64,000 nt of DNA from Certhia americana (Eukaryota > Chordata > Aves > Passeriformes > Certhiidae), in the NCBI GenBank assembly GCA_018697195.1, contig CM031866.1, forward strand, positions 10,271,796 to 10,335,795, in the 5' to 3' direction. Under the pieces are notes generated by a model that was not told where the DNA came from, did not search any database, and saw only the letters and a list, made by a program, of their open reading frames with translations. The translations under genes were made by a program, and so were the position numbers. Positions 14,462 to 26,669 of this stretch are shown piece after piece (within the stretch, counting starts at the first letter, position 1; the number at the start of each line of letters is the position of its first letter).

Positions 14462-17400
14462 TCCCAGCTATGAACAGCAGGCCAGTCTCAGGAACCCAAG
14501 ATTTCCCCACCTCCTAAATGCTACAGAGGTATGAACAAAAGAAAAATAAAAAAAACCAAACAAAGCTAAAGCAATTGGACTAGAGATGGTTCATAGCCAG
14601 AATCACTGCTGCTTGCAGTAAACTCACAGAAGTAGCTCTTTGCCTTCTCAGAGCCATTTTAGTTGCACCAACTTTTATGGTTTCTATTACAATCCAATGG
14701 ATTGTAAGGCAAAAAAAAGTCTTCATAGAAAAATAAATTTTCCATGAAAACAGTTAAACAATTATTTTCGAGTTGTTTCATATAAATGCATTTTTGGTCC
14801 TTTCATTACGGTAGTTAAAGGAAAATGTAAGCATTATTGAAGGTGGTTTACACAATGCACAACCCTCCCGGAGCACTTCTGGCATGAGGCCCAGTGGCAT
14901 AAACACATACATACACATTTAATGGCATTACTCTGAATCACTCTTCCAGCACAACTATTTATATCTGCAAGGGTTCACAGAGTGACTGAAAGATCACTTT
15001 GTTTCCCACACCAACAAAATCTAAAGCAAACTCACCTGATTTACAGACCTCTCCCTTGATCTTTTTGTGCCTTACACTGTCACTTACGCTATAAATATTA
15101 CAGAGGTTTGAAGATATATCAAAGATTCAAGTTTCACCAAACCTGCAATAACAACAGTGTTTGAAGCCCTTTCATAATTGGAATTGCCCTCTGTAGGAGT
15201 TCGCCTCATATGTTAATCAAATTTTGTACTAAAAGATTTTCTCAAAATATCCATTAAGACACCAGATTATTATATTTTTAGTAAATTACATATTTTGATG
15301 TTCTTTTCACAGAAATGGAGGGGTTCTTTCAAATTCACCCAGAATTACCATCAAAAGACTGAAGGATGTGAAATCGCACTATAGGCTTTGTGGTAATATA
15401 CTTCCCACTCCTGCTATTTAACTACCAAGCAGTTACAAAGACATGTAGGAAAGAAGAGGTGGATAAATTAAAGGTTTGGGAAGGATTACCAGAAAGAACC
15501 CAGGACTCTGTCAAACTCCTAGTAAATGGCAATTACACTCCTGTAAGGAAGGCAGGGGAAAGGGGCTTTGTCATGGGTACAAGGCACAAGAATAAGCAGG
15601 GAACAAGAACATATAATGGAAGTTTTCAGTGGCAGGGAACACCATTGCTGAAGCTGGGAAAAACAACTGCAACCTGTATCTTGAGGTTAGCATTGAAAAA
15701 CTTCAGAGAACACACCTGTGAGAGCATAAAGGTTCGTGCTGCAAATCAGGTACTGGCAAAACTTCCTACCATTCCTCTGTACATGATGAGCAAGGCAGTA
15801 GAGCAGCAGAGGAGGAGGAGGAGAAATGATCAAGTTCTTGGTCAAGACAGCTTTATTCACTGAAGTTCTACCCACCATTGTCCCCACAGCTGTTTCACGA
15901 AATTGCTTTCTCCATGTGAAGCGTAAAAAGGGGACTTTAAGAGCAAGGTCAGAGCACACATCTGTGCATGCCTGGCATTCACAGAAGTAAAAAAGATAAG
16001 GACAGGTATACTGAGGAGAAAAGGGGAAGAAAAAAAATGATGTTGGGAGCCATGAGACTTAACTTCAAAAGGGAGGAAGACGGAACAGTTACACCTGGTT
16101 CATGACACAGATAGCAAACTATGGCACCCTGATGGAAAACCTGTTTACTTAATAAGCTTGCTCCATCACCCCTTCCTCTACCCACCATTCTGCTTCTTAA
16201 TCTCTGCAAATCCCTCTATCCAGGGATTCTGTCTCTTACATTTCCTCTCTGCAATATTCTTAAAGTCCTCTCTATTTTCTATACTCTTCCTCACCTTCTC
16301 AGACCATTTTCTACTATAGCTTTTTCACTACAATCACAGAAAAGAGGAAGACGTTATTGTTTCAAGTGTTTTGTTCATCAAAGCATCTTCCAGCCAACTG
16401 CAGTTCCCTGCACTGGCTAGTGAAGACTGTGCATCTCAATGCAATGCTAAAATTTACTCTGCTACTCCACAGATCATTGATAGGAGAACATCTCAGATGC
16501 TTTTTTTACCATGTTTTATATTAATACATTTTCTGCTTAAGAATCTACTCAATGATTTTTACTTTTTTCCCTCCTATCCAGCTGTAGCAAGACTGGATTG
16601 TACCATTAACATTTTCAGATCTGCATGCTCTCCATTTGCAAATGAGCATTTCAAATGAGTGGGAGGTATGTTAGGTAGGGTGAGGACAATATCTTCCTTC
16701 CTATTCAAGAGCTTGCCAACAGAAGCATATGTAGGCTGGGCTGATTCCAAAAGCCTCTCGAGCATATGGAACACCCATTTACACTGCACTCAGCCCTCCT
16801 GCTCGATTTGGTGTGCTGGCAGAGCTCCCACACCAGTCACCTCATTTCACAGAGAAAATTCATTCTGCCATTATGGCTATTAGTCAAAGCAGCCATTACT
16901 CACATATGATACCAGGAGCATATTTTTGTTCTACGATGAGCGATGCAGGGAGTTGTAGACATCAAAGTTAAAATTACAAAGTATAACGAATGAGTGTTGT
17001 CATTACTTTTCACTTTCTGCTGATGCTGACAACATTAAGTTCAACTTTGCTGACATAAATGAAGCCAAGAGGCAAGTATGGACATGAAGATCACTCCAGG
17101 CAGGTGCTAGTACTTTGAAAGCAAAATGCAAACTGATCTATTTCAAAGCCTTTAATAAACAAAACTAAATGCTTCTCGATGATACCAACCTTGGAAAAGG
17201 ACAAGGCACAATTGGCAGATTGGAGAATGTATCAATCTGCCTGAAACTGTCATCCAGCATTATTTTCTGGAGTGTGTATGTGCTTAAGTGACTTTGAAGT
17301 CAGTATTTTCCTTAGCTAGGAGTGAGCCAATGCCAGGGTGTGAGGTGGAGACATTCATACCTGAAGAATGCTTTTTTAATTGGCTTTTCACTTCAAGACT

Positions 17401-20400
17401 GCTCACTCTTTTTTGATGGGTCCCAAAATGCAAAGTATTGAAAAATATTACTCCAGGGCTGAGTTTAATCCCACAATTTTATCTCAGCGCAGTGAAGTCC
17501 CTAGCTGCAGTCATTTCAAATGAGCATTCCAGCATGAAATCAGGCTGTACTGATGTACTCCAAATGAGAATCTGCAGCAGCCCACTTCACATGGTTCCAT
17601 ACACTGAAGAGTAGCCCATTAGGTTTAAAGAAAGAATGCATCTAAAAACATTAAGGTACCACCAATTGCACTTAACTATTTTTTCCTAAAAAATTCTTAA
17701 ACTTGGAGCCTGCCATGGCTCAGGAAGGGCATCAGCTCGCTATACCCTGGCCTGTTGTACTTTCCTTTTGTGTTACAGAAAGCATCCTAAAGTTTGGGGC
17801 GTTTTGAGAGACAAACTCTTTCCAAAGTTCAGGTTATAGCAAACTATATTCAAGTAGGAAATGCTGATGAAGAACATTTCCCAAGACTTAGGACTATGCC
17901 CTCTCCAGCTTCCAAAGATGTTAGATGTGCTTACTACTGGTTTCTGTTTTCTTATAACCTCTGTTTTTGTAGGCTTTTTCCACAGTGTTTATTTTGCTCT
18001 CTTCTGGTCCTCTAAAACAAACAGTACTGAGCTCCAATATATTTTCCTTTCAATTATTCCAGTGCAGAAGGTGCTAATGGCAAAGGTTATGTTTTCTGGA
18101 TTGAAGGAAACTACCTGACTGCTTTGGCCTTTACTCTCATGGCCCTAAAATCTGGTAAGGGAAAAAGAATTAACATGAAAATACTTCAGATAGAAATAAC
18201 CTGGATTTGTACAGGGGCAGCACTGCAGCTTCCTTACCATTTTTGCTCAGTCTGTTTTCACTGTTACCCTGTAACATGAACGACTCCATGTTTCCAGTAT
18301 CTCTTTTCTTTCCCTAATTACATTGAAATCTTGAGATTGCAAATGTCCAACTTTGTCTTCTACTGCATTCTCTGTATCGCTTGTGGGGTTTTTTTTAATA
18401 AACTTGAAGTACGAAAGGTTTTAGAAGTTCATGAATAAAATTGCATTTTGTACTCTCAAAGCTCTGCTCCTAAGAGGTTTACAAGATCTTTCAAAAACAT
18501 TAATGAATTAAGACTTATTATAATACTGTGAGTGGTGAAGTGTGATCCAGTCCTTCAGTTAGGAGATAAGAGCTTGGAGAATAGCTCGCTGTATTTTCCA
18601 GTGTCTCTTTGGAAAATCATTCAGTAGCAGGCCCAAAAAGATACAGAAGCAATTAATTGTCCACTGGAACATATGGTAAGTTAGACACCAAAACAGGAGC
18701 TCAGTGTGAAGTGAGGCTGCAGATCTCAGAGCATTCATGTGTTAAAGGCAAAAATCCAAAAGCTGTGGGTAACGGGAACAAATACATTAATAATTAAGAG
18801 ACACTAGGGCACACACAGGTTTCCACCACCAAAAGCAAAGAAATAATATTCCCATAAATAATATCCCATTCATAGTAGGCAGAAGCAATGCCAAGAGGAT
18901 CAAGTGACTTGTCATTTCAGTAAAGGTTTGGAGAGACTTGTTTTGGAAAAACAGAAATCTCCTGCTTCTTTATCAGGCGCTGATGTGTGTGATACCTCTA
19001 TAACTAATGATCTCTTCTCTAACATTCCTTATATACCAACCAACTGCATATATTTGCCATCTAGAAGTGGCAAGAAAAAGAGGTGAAACTAGTTCTGGCT
19101 AACTAGTTCAAATGGAGTACCAGTATTCAAACACATTTCAGCTGTTCCCTATGAAATGCTAACTGGAAGGAAGGAAGTCTTCTTAGTCAAGTGAATAAGC
19201 CAGAAGATAAGCATTATGTAGCTGTATATGCCAACAACCCCACAATGTTTGAGTGGCTGCAGAAAGAAAGGGGAAGGGTAGAGGACCAGTAAAAGGAGAA
19301 ACAATTCTAACTCTGAAAATTTCTGAAAATGGGCTGTGCTTGCTGCTCTCCAGGCTCCTAGCACAGTGAGACAGCTATGAACTACAGAAAACAGGCAACA
19401 CATCTGATACAAACAAAAGAAAATTAGCAGAAAATTGAGATGCCAAAACTGTGTGGGCTGCCTGTTTTGGTTGATGACGATGATAAGATGGTTTCTTTGA
19501 AATGCTTTCTTTTGCTACTTTACAAGATTTGTTCCATATGTGTCCAACTGGAACTTTAACACCCCCCACTCACCGTCTGCAGAAGCAAATTGGGTTATTT
19601 CTCTCATTTTATCTCTTCTGTGTTTTATGTTAAGAAAGTTGCATGTGAGCACAATTGATGCAGCTTGTGCTGAGGCAGTAAAAGGCATATTTAAAAGCTG
19701 TGCTTATAATTGGATTTTGTGCAGTACAGATAAGGAGAACACAGGTGACACGAAAGTGCTGCTTTAGTTTTGTGCTTGTGCCAGGTTTCTCTAGACATTT
19801 TATAGGTAAAGCACAAGGCCCCTCTGAGCCTGCAGTTGTCATGTTTTGCATTGGTCTTGCATATTGCTCTATTAGCAACCTAGACTTTTTACTTAACACC
19901 ATACAATATGTTTTCAGAATGCTGAAGGCAAAGCTTGAAGTTGTGTGACAATCCCTAGCTCCTGTTCCTATTCACACCTACAAACACCAGATCCTGGTTG
20001 CTAAAACAAGCATCTTTCACCACAGGAAGGAGAAAGTGGGTATGGCCTTTTCTGTCAGCTTTAGTCCCGGGACACTGCAGGAGGAATGTATACAAACATT
20101 AACTCCTCTGGCCTGCTGCCCCAGACTAGAGCAGCTCCTCTGTCTGAAAACAAGGTTTCTTCGAGATTACAGTGAAGCAAAATCTGGTTTTGTACTGCCA
20201 AAGCACTACTAAAAAACCCTTCAGAAAAAGCACTCTCATTTAAATTCCTCTGTTCTCTAGAGCTAAGAAATCAGAACACAACCCCACTCCATAACATTAT
20301 GCAAGAATAAGCTACAGCAATATTTGTACAGTGAGTTGCAAGGTATTAAGGCAAATACTTTGATTTTTGTGCTGGCTACTATGTTGTAGCCTCATGGTCT

Positions 20401-23400
20401 AAAGGCTGACCTTTTTCTGTCCCATAGCCTGTGGTATTTTTCTTCCATGTCTCTACGGTCCTTAGCACAATGGGATCTAGTTGAGTAACAAGGGCCTGCA
20501 GATGCTACTGCAGTACAAATAGCAGGTAATGGTGAAATGTGTACACAGATTAGATTTCTTGAACCTGTAAATACAACCTGTTCTGTACCAGAGCTAACTT
20601 GGGAATCAATATCCAAAGAATAGTCCCACTGGGCCTTCCATATTTTATCTATTAGAGCATTTTATCCTTCAGCTGTGATCAGACCTTCATGGGAGTAAAC
20701 TCCTAAATAAATTCTAACTTCTTTTGATTTTTTTTTTTAAACTCTCACATTATAATTGCCATAATGTTCCCTAGTGCCTGCCATTTTGTGCTGTAATGAT
20801 ACTTCTCAAGTGATCAAAGGCACAGAGCTAAGTACACCCTCTGGGGAAAGGAATGTGTTTCCCAGCTTCCTGCACTGCACCTTTTAGTCCCCTGTTGTCT
20901 TTATTATTGAAATCAGCCATTAGAACTCTGTGCTGCTCTGAACATCATCTCACAGAGTGGAATGGGGTTTTTTTTTTTTATTAAGCTGTTCAAAAAAATG
21001 AGAGTAATAATTTACTTACAAAAAGGCTGCAACTCCCACACCTGCCTGACAGATGTTTGTGTGGATGCGTGGATTTCCACCTACTTTTAAACCACAACTG
21101 AGTCATTTTCCTACAGCCTCATGACAGGGCCACACGCCAGTGCACGGGGGCATGTCACGTGCATGTGTTGATAGGAAAACAAGGAATGCAAAGCAAGAAC
21201 ACAGGGATGCAAATTGTTACACTGCCCATGGTCAGTGCTGCAGGCAATGGCCACTGAACCAAGGACCCCCATCACCTCAGGGCTCCCATGCCTCAGAGGG
21301 ATGCCTCCAGTTGATGCATACAGAGAGGGCAGCTCCACTCACCGAGGCCTGGGAAGCTCCCAAGCTAAAGCACAGGCCCAGTTCTCAGTCTGCACAGATC
21401 AGTGTGGTTTCATTTATTTTAAGTAAGATGCAGAAGCTCACTCCAGAGAAATACAAGCTGGAAGTTTCTCTCCTACCATTTAACACCATTTAAGTGTGTG
21501 AATTGTCTCACACACTAATTTTGTAGTTTAGCCTCAGCTTGATACTTCATTTTGGGAGAACACAAGGAACTCATGGAAATCCCCTATGCAGCTGCAAACA
21601 TACTGGGACAGAGGTAACAGGGTAACTCAATCAAAGGGGCAGAAAAAAACACCTACACCACAACCAAGAAAGTGCTAAAAACCACATATGCACTTGGAAA
21701 AACAGAGAGCCTCACGTCAGGATCATTCTTCACAGGTTATAAAATACTCACTGTAGATGCTGTTTTGTTCTGACTAATCCTTTGAAATATCTGAGCTGTG
21801 AAAGTAAGACAAATATACTTTTCATAGTCCATTAAAAAAGAGCCTAAGGAGGTTAGTCTTAAAACACTAATTATTTTCTCCTGTGGAAACGGGGGACTAA
21901 CTGAATAAGAGCCCATTATACAACACCCTATACTAGCAAATGTTCATGATGAGACTGAAAAAATTACTATTTCTTACATGGTTTCAGTATGTCTTCATTT
22001 GTCAAACTGATCACAAAAGTCAATAAATCAGAAAAGCTGTAGAATCTCTGTAAATATAAACTAAAAGCCATAGCCCCTTTGACCCCAGGCACTTTGCATT
22101 ACCAGAATTCCTGAAAATAAATACCGGGCATGACAGCAACAGTGAGCTTTGCAGCTTCCCTATGGACACTAGCAGAGCAATGTGCAGCATAAAGACATTA
22201 TTCAGCACCTGTGAGGAGAATTATTAGCTCAAAGGAAGGAATAGAAAAATTAGACCAAAATGCACTTACAGAGGATTAGGTAGGAGAGAGAACCTAGGGC
22301 ACTTTGCAATCATAGGCTAGTAACCTTCATTAATCACAAGGGCAGAAATGCACAGCAGAAGATAAATTGTTCATGAAGCCAAAACTTGGCCAAAATGTTA
22401 AATAATATATAACTTGAACACACTCAATACCAAACCAGCACAAGATGCATATGATTCTATAGGCCATTTGTGAGAAGATAAAAGAAAATGATGTCCCACT
22501 GGAGACTTCTGAAAATTAACGAGACTGTTGAGTATTCCCATAGCTGAGAGGGTTTTTTCTTCTTTTTTAATTTTTTTTTATTTTACAAGAGGGATTTCTA
22601 ATGTGCTTGAGCAAAATGCACAGTCATTTTTATCCTCTGAAGACTTAAACTCATTGGTGTGAGATGTGAGAAGATAAACCAGGTTATAGCCATGAACCTC
22701 CAATCACAATGGGACAACGTTTTTGAGTACTTGTGCATTTCCACAGCATTATAAATCTCCACAGTAATTCACTGCAGGTCTTTGCTGTTGTTTTCTCTCT
22801 TGTACTTCTGTGTAATTCATTATAAAACCAATAAACTAGCCAAATGAAAAAGAAAAAAATAAAAGCAATTTTCTTTAGCCTGTATTGCTGCAGCTGCTTA
22901 CAACTACCATTATTTTTTTACCCATTTTGTCTTTTTCCTCTCAATAACTATACTCCATTCCCATTTTTTAGTAATACTTCCAATTAAACTGAAATCAGCT
23001 GGGCTTCTTGTTGTTCTGGTTGCTTCCTTATTTACATATCACCATCGATAACACTTCTAAAACAATTCTGGAAGGAGAGTTCCTTCGGTTTGTAAATACC
23101 TTATGTTAATGTAGTCTGAGTGATACTTTGAGGTTTTTGCTAAAGGACTCTAGGCATAGAAACAACAGCTAAAACATAAACAACAACAATGCAGCTCCCT
23201 TCTCCGCCCCCATCTTTCCAATATTCCTCACACCTGACCCAGGAGGGTAATTTTCCATGGTACATTGAGCACTGCACTAGCAGGGGCCAGCAAGGGTGCC
23301 AAGTGCTACATGGAAAGCAGTCCACAGGAAAATTGACTGATCCTCCAAAATCTCATTTCACTTAAACCACTCAGTAACAATCAACCAATAACAACCTCCA

Positions 23401-23961
23401 GTCATTACTGTTCTTGTCCCAGAGTTGAATAAGCAGCTGCTTCAAATCGGACACTAAATGCACTTTCTAGTCAACAGATCAATTTGAAGTTCTCTACTGA
23501 AAATGCACAGGATTAAAACACAGCAGACATAGTCAGCATTTGTTAGAAGACATGCAAGATAATTCTTGGCAATACAAGATGAAACTTTAAAAACAGAATA
23601 ACAAAATATTGCTATTTATGACCTGTAAAAAGTACAAAATAGTTATAACTCATTCATTAGTCTCTACCTGGCATACCATGTCTTTTTAGGATACCACATG
23701 AGAAGAATTCAATCTGGCCCTGAACATAGAACATTTCACAGCAAAAAAAGCAAAATTCCTACCGAAAAGGAGCAGGAGCACTGAAACCAGTGTAGTTCCA
23801 GCCCTTGGATCACTCGAGCTGCTTGTCTCTACCCCATCCAAGGGCACAGCCCACACAAGAGGCACTCTGGGTAAGCTGTGGCCATACTGGTAATGATTCC
23901 AATAACATCAAGGACGGGCCCTAGAGAGAGGAATTTTTTCCATACACTTTTAAAGCAAGCC
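14462..23961. other. Long non-coding stretch, no gene recognised
   Basis: Stops are dense in every frame. The longest frame (15,390-15,863 plus, 157 codons) opens with GTG and has its first ATG only at about codon 62. No splice-bounded conserved peptide, tRNA, CR1 piece or LTR is recognised. There are short T and A runs at about 20,730 and 20,970. The stretch appears to be unique intergenic or intronic DNA. Confidence 0.55.
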
Positions 23962-23986
23962 TTTTTTTTTTTTTTTTTTTTTTTTT
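23962..23986. repeat. T25 homopolymer
   Basis: This is an uninterrupted run of 25 T, read as A25 on the minus strand. No retroposon body is recognised on the right-hand side, so it is annotated as a simple repeat. Confidence 0.95.
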
Positions 23987-26499
23987 CTTCCTAGGGATTT
24001 TAAATGAATCGTTTTATTATTGGGAAATTTTAAAATTCTGTTCCCATCCCAAGAGTGAAGCTACAAATTAGCCACTGCTAAAACTCCAGACTTGCCTCTG
24101 GCTATCTCCTTATGAATGTAAATTTATTACAAGACCCAGTAAATCACAGCCTCTTTGGGTATCAGTAAACAAGATCTTATTTAGTGGCCTAATTGCTCAA
24201 TAAGGAGTGGAGGAGAGGGATTAACCTGCCTGCTCCTCCTCTGTGCTGGGCACATGGAGATTGCCAAGCATTCTGCAGCTCTGTGCAGACTCTGCTCCTG
24301 TGCAGAATGCAAAGGGAGTGAGTGAAAATGCAGTGGGATGGTTGCAGAGTACATGGGCTTTGAAGTCAGGGGCACAAATGATTGTAAGCACTTGTGGATA
24401 TCACAGGACTATTACAGACAGCTGAGGGGATATTGCACCAAAACCTGCAGAACCATAAGACTTAATATTCAAGGACAAAAAGACCCTCAAACCAACAGTG
24501 TTATTTAAAAGTCCTAGAGTATCCAAAATATCTGGATGTAGCTATCAGATATGGCACAAGACCCAGGGGAAATCCACACATTCCTGGGATGAAACTGGAG
24601 GCCAAGCACCTCCACCAAGGCTCAGAAAACACCACTGCAATCTTATATTAGGCAACTAAATCTCATACAAGGAGCCTTGGAGAGACAGTGTGGCTCTCCA
24701 TGCAGAGACATGAGGTTTGGTCTTGTCTGCAAGCTGTGTCTTGATCTGAAGGAAACTCTTTAGTGGACTGCACATGGACCACAGGTGTCTGAAATTGGAA
24801 GTCAAAGGCAGCAGCACCTCTTATTTGGTACTGGCAATAAAACCAGAAGTTCCTTGGTTTGCCATGGGCATGTGTGTTTTACTGGTGACCTTTTCTTCTG
24901 CTTCACTGGCCATAGAGCCAAATCTAAGGAGAAAAAGTTTGAAAGCTGGAACTGTATGATTGAATTAGAGTGGATGAGGAGGAACTGAGGAGTAAAAGTG
25001 ACCTTCCTACTGACAGTCCAAGAAATTGCCATACTTACTCAGCTCAGCAGAGCAAATGATGGCAAAAAGCAGAGCAGATCCTCTACCAGAGCATAGCTGC
25101 ATCACTCCACTGACTTCCATATACTTTAACATAATAGTTGTGTAGCTGGGCTCTAATGAGTTGCAGCCACATTACACCACTAAGGATCTTTACCTGGAGA
25201 AAAAGACTAAAACATCAACCAATTTAACACACCTAGTTTTGTTTTATCCTGATTTTGCTTCAGTGTAAATGCCTTCAAACATTCAAAACTACTGATAAAA
25301 ACTATGATATCTTTAGCAACACAGTATTAAGAGACTTAGCCAATCTATCAGACACTGAGATGGGGTGAGGGGGGAGCCTCTCCCCAGCCACACCACCTGG
25401 CAAACAGCAATGACAAGCACTGCAGATTTTCTGGTTTGCTGTGAGAGGGTTTGTGTCCCTCCCCTTGCAGAATGGTGTCCAGTCCAGCTGATCCTTAATT
25501 TTCAGGTGGGTGGAAGAATTGTTAGCAGTGTTCCATTAGCCCAAATATTTTGCAGTGATTAAATGCAAAACCTTGAGTTGCACTCATTTTTCAACTGAAA
25601 CCCAACTTTTAAATGCCCAAATACTTCTCTTAAAACATTTCAGCTTTTTCATAAGCTAATCAGTTTCTGGCTTAAACTATTCTCTGAATTCAATCTGAAA
25701 CTGGTAAGAATTTGATGTCCTCCCATGTTCAACTGTCTGTGAATTTACTATTCATCAAGAAAAATTATTACTTTGGTATTTTTACCAAGAAAACTACAGG
25801 GGAAGCATGACAGTCATAGGAATTTCATGGAGTGGGATTGAAAAGAAAAAGAGATTTATTAAAAAAAAATTAACAAACATGGCACTTGTTAGCCCCCCTG
25901 GCATCAAGAAATAAGAGAGGGGAGACAAAACCCACATATAGAGTAGGTACAAGGTAGACATCATTGCTAACTACAGCAAGAAAAAATAGTTCACACTAAA
26001 TAACAGAAGGACTTGCTAGGGAAATCAAAAGGTATGTAACACAAAGAATAGATTCTAGATAATAGCACCACTCTGTAAATTATGGTCATTTAATTTGCAT
26101 GAAATCCTGAAAGACCTCAGCCTGGCCTCACTGGGAGAGATGCATCAGCAATTGCCAAAGGTACAGATGCAAAAAAAGAAATAATTGTAATTCGTACTTC
26201 TCTTCATTCTGAGAAACATAACCAGTAGATTAATAACTTGAATTTTACCTTTGCAGACTTTGGGTTTTCTTGTTCTGCTTCAGTAGACAGTGCCAATAGT
26301 AGCAGAATCTGATTTCTAGAAGTCAAATACTTTTTGTAAGCATTTAAATATTTAGAGGTAGTTGGAGCTTATGAAATGCTGAGGATGCTCAGTGTGCAGG
26401 TACAAAGGCTGTAAACACATCCTATTCCAAAGTATTTTGTCACTGATGGCAAGCAAAATAATGACCAGCAGCAGCAAAGAATTATTTTGTTGAAGGTTC
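23987..26499. other. AT-rich non-coding stretch
   Basis: Apart from the shared element at 24.1 kb nothing is recognised. The part at 25,850-25,930 has an A9 run and a purine tract (AAGAGAGGGGAGA) that faintly recalls a retroviral polypurine tract, but no LTR boundaries were found. There is no coding exon or RNA gene. Confidence 0.5.
24094..24157. repeat. Short element with a second copy at 32.58-32.66 kb
   Basis: The motif ATGAATGTAAATTTATT (24,112-24,128) recurs exactly at 32,612-32,628. In both places GCCTCTGG lies upstream and GCCTCTTTG lies downstream, in the same order and orientation, with spacings of 10 versus 21 and 20 versus 27 bases. That is what two decayed copies of one ancient dispersed element would look like, although chance similarity in AT-rich DNA is possible. 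The family is unknown. Confidence 0.3.
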
Positions 26500-26669
26500 G
26501 TGTGGTTCTTGCTTCACCAAAACTCTGTCCCCCAAATCCTGGGCCTTAACACTGTGTCCTTGGCCCAAACCTTCCTTCCCAGTGACCCACTGCTCTGGGC
26601 AGTTTTAATTCATCCCTTCCCACCTGCCAGGAGGGTCACCACCTTCCTGACACTGTGGATGTCACCAGG

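Noticed and set aside
14286..14510. Minus-strand frame with Cys-Val and Ile-Tyr alternation
   Set aside because: It is simply the translated TA/CA microsatellite.
15390..15863. Plus-strand 157-codon open frame
   Set aside because: It starts with GTG, has its first ATG only about codon 62, matches no family, and one frame of this length is expected by chance in a window of this size.
25850..25935. Purine tract after an A9 run, like a retroviral polypurine tract
   Set aside because: No LTR-like TG...CA boundaries, primer-binding site or coding remnant could be found around it.
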